DNA of 64,000 nucleotides from Cenococcum geophilum 1.58. Lineage: Eukaryota > Ascomycota > Dothideomycetes > Gloniales > Gloniaceae. Positions 58,976 to 64,000 of the stretch are shown here, piece by piece (position 1 is the first letter of the stretch; the number at the start of each line of letters is the position of its first letter). The translations under genes were made by a program, and so were the position numbers. The notes under the pieces were generated by a model, which searched no databases, was not told where the DNA came from, and saw only the letters and a list, made by a program, of their open reading frames with translations. Location: contig KV748193.1 of NCBI GenBank assembly GCA_001692895.1, positions 496,001 to 560,000 on the forward strand, written 5' to 3'.

Positions 58976-61311
58976 TTTTTATATTTAAATATCCGTTATA
59001 TTATACTACGTACAATACTACACATATAGCCTTAAGCTATAGCGCTATAGTTCTATATATATAAATCCTTTCTAGGCAGCTTAATATATATTAGTAGCTA
59101 TGTCCTAAGAGTTTATAAACCCTAAACTAGGAATTTATAGTTTCCTAGTAAAATACTAAGTTACTGCAACTATTAGGGAATAAGAAAACAGTAGGAAAAA
59201 CTATAAGAAATCCTAATACCTGTTTCTATCCTTTTACAATTTATTTCTATCCTTTTGCTCTCTAATATCCTTTTAAGGGCCTACCTCCTACTAGGATCCT
59301 ATTTATTTTATTCTTCTATAGAATCTTCTACACTAGTACTACGTACTAGTTTAGCTGCTTTAAAACCCTTACAATCTTTACTATTAGCAAAGTATTTTGC
59401 TTTATAGTTAATATAAAGAGGGGTAATACGCTTATAGGCCTTGCCTATTATTATATAGGTAGGATAGGCGTAGTCTTTAGATAAATATATAGCTGTATAA
59501 AATCTATAGGCCCTAGTAGAGTATCTATCTCCTATATAGCCAAATTTTTAGTAGTTAGTACACTGCGTAGTAAAAGAGACATTAAGGTATTTTACTACCT
59601 TAGTAGCTATACCTGCAATTAAAATATCTCTTTACTTAAGGATTTCTTATCTTTTTCCTCGTTCTCTATAGTAAAGACTATAGAGCTAAATCTAGTTTAT
59701 AGGTTATATCTTTTTTTTACTAAATAAGATCTATCTAGGTAGTCCTTATATCCCTATAGAATTAAAGATCTTAATTTCTTCTTTTAGAAGCTTAGAGCCT
59801 CCCTCTTTTAGGAAAGGCAGAGTAGGTACCCTATAGGCTATAATTTAAACCCAAGGTTCTAGTTTTTATTCTCTTTAAAACATAAAGCAGTTATGCTAGA
59901 TTTCCTTATATTTAACTAGGAAATCTATATTATACTCTTCTATATATAAGAAGAATATTTTATTTTCCTTTAGTTTTAGCTATAGATACTAAAACAAGTT
60001 GTTTTACTTGCAGTTTTAATTCAAATAGTTAATTAACTTTATTTCGTATAGAGAAGGTATTTAGAGGTTAGTCCTTTTAGTATATAATTAGGACTAGCTT
60101 TCTTTTTATAGCTGCTTTTTCTTACTTCTAGTATGAGTAGAAGGGGTAGGAGATAGTAGTAACGAAGAGGGTAAAGAGGAGGACAAAGTAGGGAGGTCCT
60201 TCTTTAGTCTCTCTGCATAGGTTTCTTTAGGAGGGGCTACCTCCTTACGGAGAGCCCTTACTTCTTTAACTAGTCCTTTTAGGGCATCTTTTATCTTTTC
60301 TTTTCCTTTTATAAATAGATTTTCTCCTACTAGGGTACTACGTGTATAGTCCTCTAGCTATTTAACTTATTCCTTTTTATCTTCTTCTTTTTCTTCTAGC
60401 TCTTTATAGGCCTAGGTTAGGCTATCTAGAGGATTTTATAGGTATTATTCTGGAGAAAGGGGAGAGAAAGATATACTAGGTATACCAGCCGTAAAAGTTA
60501 TTAATTTAGTTATCTTTTTTGCAGGTTTTTAGTTTTCTTTTTTCTTCTATCCTAAATAGGCTAGGAGAAGTTAAAGGGGTAGAAAAAGTAAACGTAGACT
60601 TATTATTACTTATTTCTATAGAAGGTTTCTTTTTAGGCCTATCGGGCATTAGCGTTTTATATCTTATAGGAGGGTTTCCTAGTTTTTACAGTAGATAATA
60701 ACCTCCTTAGGTCTCTTATCTCCTAGTCCTAAAGGTAAAACTAGGCAAAAAGCCTTACTAGTTTTTACTATCCTTCTACCCCTTTCTCCTTACTAATCCT
60801 ACTAGAAGATTTTTAGGGAGATTAGGCTAAAAGGTAGTAGAAAAACTAGCTAAAAAAGACTAGTATAGTTATTTTCTTTTCCTATTAGAAGTAGAAAAAA
60901 ATACTAAAAAAAAGGACTTATTAGGCTTTTACTAGCAGAAAAGCCCTAAAGGCAATCCTCTTCTTACTAAAGAAAATCTAACTAAAGGAGATACAGAAAA
61001 GTGCCTACACCCCCTATTTTATTAGGCTTTTACTTTCTATAGAAGAAAAGCCTAGAAAAAGTCTATTTTTTAATTTTAGTGTTCCTATCCCTATCTTGCC
61101 TATTTTGCTTATAAGCTATGGCCACCCCTTTAAAAAAATTCTTCGGGGTAAAGAGGGTAAAAAGGCAAATAAATCCACCTCTAGCTTGCTAGGCAGTAGG
61201 AATTAGGTCTTAAAAGTCAGAAAATCGATTGTTTTTAATTGGAAGTTAAGTATATATAAGTTTTAACATATGGTGCTACCTTTTAGTAAGGTTGTATATG
61301 CGGTAAAAGTT
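58976..61311 (-). mobile_element. Gag-only LINE copy 2 (Tad1-like)
   Basis: Minus-strand copy homologous to 29446-31552 over its whole length, including the 5' region (ACAACCTTACTAAAAGGTAG at about 61277-61296) and the 3' region (GTAGTATTGTACGTAGTATA near 59013-59032). The 3' tail appears as TTTTTTT at 58973-58979. Again only ORF1 is present. The target duplication is unclear (TTTAA..ATATAA on both sides, imperfect). Confidence 0.8.
59330..60649 (-). pseudogene. Tad1-like LINE ORF1 (Gag) relic, copy 2
   Basis: Starts at ATG 60649-60647 (MPDRPKKKPSIEISN on the minus strand) and runs to about 59330. The same domain order as copy 1: low-complexity Glu-rich stretch near 60400, ORF1 core, then zinc knuckles at about 59560-59380 in which several Cys/His are mutated. 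More decayed than copy 1. Confidence 0.78.
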
Positions 61312-61407
61312 TAAAATATAATATTATCCCTTTCCCTAATAGGGTCCTATAAGAGTTAGTCTATACACAAATACTAAAATTAAAAGTACGTGTATAGTTA
61401 TAGAGTG

Positions 61408-61762
61408 TTACAAAGTAAGTGTAAGCGGCGATAATATATAGTAAGGTAGATATTATTAAGCTATATATATAAACTATATAAGGAGGTTAAGACGTTATAA
61501 GGAAAGAAGGTAGGAAAACGGGAAGAAAGGGTATATATTATAGACTTAGTTACTTAGTTAATATATATATGGAGTAGAATAGGATTTAGGTAGTAGTCCT
61601 AGCAGAACTTAGCAGGATTTAGTAAAACTTAGTAAAATGCGGTAAGTTGCTATTAGATTGCCGTAGATTGCCATTAAATTACTATTTTATAGTTGGTCTC
61701 TAGTTACTAAGTTAGTAAAAATAGGTAGATATATAAAGGTATTACAGGGGTATCCTATAACA
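61408..61762 (-). repeat. Gypsy-5 3' LTR (left boundary tentative)
   Basis: The right edge is firm: on the minus strand TGTTATAGG starts at 61762, right after a purine tract (plus strand 61765-61776, TACCCCCCCTTT). The left edge at TGTTAC (61408) is a guess from the TG...CA rule. Part of the sequence (about 61600-61680, AGCAGAACTTAGCAGG...GATTGCCGTAGATTGCC) resembles the Gypsy-1 LTR, so the two families are related. Confidence 0.65.
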
Positions 61763-64000
61763 GTACCCCCCCTTTAAACTTAAGCTTTTATAAGATAGGG
61801 CTATAGTAGTTCTAGGTAGAGTTTATAAAAGTCTTNTANNGCTTATATAAGTCCTATANAGTTANNNGGTTCCTATAAGGNCTTANTAAAGCCTNTCNAT
61901 TTTATAAGATATATATATTAGCGTTTCCGTTTATTATACTTAATATTATTAATTCTTTTAACAAAGTACTTATTCTTACTATCTGCTTTAACTAGTAGAG
62001 GAGGGTCTTATATCTATCTGGGTAGGGCGTCTAATATAGAAGTAGTAGGGTAAAGAACTAACGTGTAGAAAATAGGGTGGGTTTTAACCATATTAGGAAG
62101 CTTTAGTTAATAGGTATAAGAGGAGATAACCTTTTTAACCTTATAAGGGCTAGCGTTCTTTTAATTAAGCTTCTTAATAAGTTATTTTATGTTTAGATTT
62201 CTTATATCTAGCTAAATAAAGTTACTAATTTAATAGGCTAGTGCTAGGGTTTATTTCTTATTTACTACGGCTTTATAAACAGATTAAGCCTATATTATTT
62301 TGTTAGTAAGAAGCTATTATAGTTCCTCTATCTTCTTTACGAATTTATTTACTTTTATAACTTATAAGGCATAATAAGTAGGGTAAGAAACATTACTACA
62401 GGGTTTAAAACCTATTTATAAATACTAGCCGTAGAACAGTTAGGCGACGGTAGGTATTAATATATTAGGGTAGGCGATTAAATATCTTATTTTAGATAGT
62501 TAGTCCATAACTACTATAATATTTATATAGTCCTTACTTACAGGGAGGTTAATAATAAAGTTAATTAAAATGTCCTTCTATCTTTGGTTTAGAATAGGTA
62601 GTAGCTTTAAAAGGCCGTTATACGTCTTATATAAAGCTTTAGCTTATTAGTAGATATAGCAGCTAAAGATATACCTTTATATTATATTATATATATTTAG
62701 CTAATAGTATTCTTATTAAAGCAGTTCTAGGGTTTTCCCTTAGCCTAAGTAGCTGGCTACTAGTAAATTATATATATATTTAAGGAGCTTAAGCTTAAGT
62801 TTATTATAGTTAGGTATAATTAGGCGGTTTTAGTAATATAAGCGGTTTCCGCGGGCTTTATATTTACTTAAAGAACTCTTTTTAGAGCATCTAATGCTAT
62901 CTTATATTAGCTTAAGCGTTTCTTAAATAAACTTATTATTTGGGTATTCGTTAACTATAATCTATTTAATTAATTAATTAGTTATTTTAAGGACGTATAC
63001 CGTAAGATCTTTAGTAGGAGAGTTAAATAGTTTAGGGCGAAGTAGGGTCTAATTTTAGTAAAAGGGCGCTTCTTTTAGGGCTAGCGCGTCTTATAAGCAT
63101 TAGGTTAGGGCATTAGGCTTTTAACCTTAAACGCCTAGGCGGTATATAATTAAGAATTAGAAACAATATAGATATTCTAACTAGCGGGCCTAATAATAAC
63201 TTAGCTATTTTATAATTGTAAAGTACTATAGGTTTTTATAGTCACTCAGGACCTTAATTAGAAATCCAGCGCCTTCTACTTTAGGTTGCTATTACTTAAA
63301 GCATCTAATAATAATAATAATTCATTGCTTAACGTCCGATTTGGATCCCTATTAGGCCCACGCGGACTACTCCTTATTTACATATGGGGAGAAAACTCAA
63401 CTTAAGAAAGACTTAACTTGAGAAAACCCCGTGATCCATCTCCCTGCCTTTTGGGACTCGCCTATAAGGCGCCTGCGAGGCGCCTGCGAGTCACCTATAG
63501 TGCTCCTACTACCTTACTTTTTAATCTCCTTAGGAACTACTGCTGCCGTAACAAGCCTACGGACGCGCTAGTATCGCATACTTTACTCTACTACTATAGA
63601 GTCATCAGGGGGCGCCCGTTGCTCGCCCCCCCGCCCTCTATTATCATTTCCAGCATCTAATAATAGCTAGCAATTCTTTATCGTAGATCTTATAATTATA
63701 TTTAATAGGGCTTAGTTACTTTAAAATATATACTATAGGGTATAATACTCCTTCTTTATTATATTAAGATAGAATACCTCTAATAACGTAATTAGATAAG
63801 TTAGCTTCTATAATACTTATTTATTCTAGGTTAAAGTGTTAAAGTATAAGTATAGTAGTAAATATAACCTTTAGGTAAGTAAAGGCCTTCTTATATTCCT
63901 TATTAAAGATAAAGGCTTTATCCTTTTAGGTTAGAGCTATAAGGGGTAAAACTAGGGCGGAGAAGTTATTAATAAACTATTAGTAAAAATTGGCAAATCC
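61763..64000 (-). pseudogene. Gypsy-5 internal region, partial (RNase H, integrase, chromodomain)
   Basis: Minus-strand chromovirus pol running off the window. At the right edge the RT/RNase H border reads FINNFSALVLPLIALT, then NKEYKKAFTYLKVIFTT and VLYPIVYILK. YKIYDKELLA at 63700-63666 continues as IIRCFK at 63313-63290 after a SINE-like insert. Integrase relics lie at about 63050-62150 and a chromodomain start near 62110-61920 (PYPDRYKTLLY, RINNIKYNKRKR-like). N bases at 61836-61895. TAG stops replace Gln codons. Confidence 0.85.
63314..63651 (-). mobile_element. SINE-like insert, 338 bp, with 14-bp target duplication
   Basis: Interrupts the Gypsy-5 RNase H frame precisely between LLA and IIRCF codons. 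The 14-bp direct repeat AGCATCTAATAATA (63300-63313, 63652-63665) is one copy of target sequence duplicated. The left end carries ATAATAATA, which would be a simple 3' tail if the insert is on the minus strand. The insert is GC-richer and keeps CA/TG. I found no convincing A/B box, so SINE is by structure only. An 80-codon plus frame (63418-63660) inside it is unlikely to be a gene. Confidence 0.65.

Noticed and set aside
63418..63660. 80-codon plus-strand ORF
   Set aside because: Lies wholly inside the SINE-like insert and runs across its border into the target duplication.

Overview
This window looks like repeat-packed DNA from a filamentous ascomycete (Pezizomycotina). The reasons are nested Ty3/Gypsy chromoviruses, Tad1-like LINE sequence, a Helitron, hAT elements, a fungal CorA-like gene with a 46-nt intron, and very heavy repeat-induced point mutation (RIP). 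RIP has removed almost all CpA/TpG from the repeats while leaving CpG, so ancestral Gln (CAG) codons now read TAG. Nearly every repeat coding region is therefore a pseudogene, readable only as conserved motifs between stops. I saw no tRNA, rRNA, CRISPR or telomere array. The species cannot be named from the sequence.

Layout. 26-12176 is chromovirus Gypsy-1 (TSD CTTAT), split by an opposite-strand chromovirus Gypsy-2 at 3885-10050 (TSD GATAT). 12177-16023 is non-coding repeat DNA with a hAT-like MITE at 13397-14304 (8-bp TSD) that carries a 70-bp palindrome and a 12-bp minisatellite. 16032-25186 is the most novel object: a 9.2-kb DNA transposon with about 230-bp terminal inverted repeats and an 8-bp TSD. 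It holds two convergent dead genes, a protein resembling fungal DUF6589-type proteins (+) and a RecQ-type helicase (-). 25187-28600 is the only RIP-free island and contains the one convincing intact gene, a CorA-like membrane protein (25717-27343, one intron).

28924-34598 is a hAT transposon with a minus-strand transposase relic. A 2.1-kb LINE copy carrying only the Gag ORF (12-bp TSD) and a small TA-flanked MITE have inserted into it. A second TA-flanked MITE (34602-35450) landed inside the hAT right target duplication. 36302-48000 is a Helitron (Rep plus Pif1-like helicase) split by chromovirus Gypsy-3 (37768-44327, TSD TAACC). 49006-55821 is chromovirus Gypsy-4 (TSD CTATA). 56010-56757 is a three-copy tandem repeat of about 255 bp. 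57950-58970 is a Gypsy RT fragment cut by a second Gag-only LINE (about 58976-61311, minus). From about 61408 to the window end is the 3' part of a minus-strand chromovirus, Gypsy-5, whose RNase H is split by a 338-bp SINE-like insert with a 14-bp TSD.

Insertion order can be read from the target duplications: Gypsy-2 after Gypsy-1, Gypsy-3 after the Helitron, LINE and both MITEs after the hAT. Apart from the CorA-like gene, the window is a graveyard of mobile elements. Its value lies in the resolved termini and in a few structures (hairpin cassettes, hairpin-capable transposon ends, Gag-only LINEs) that standard annotation would miss.
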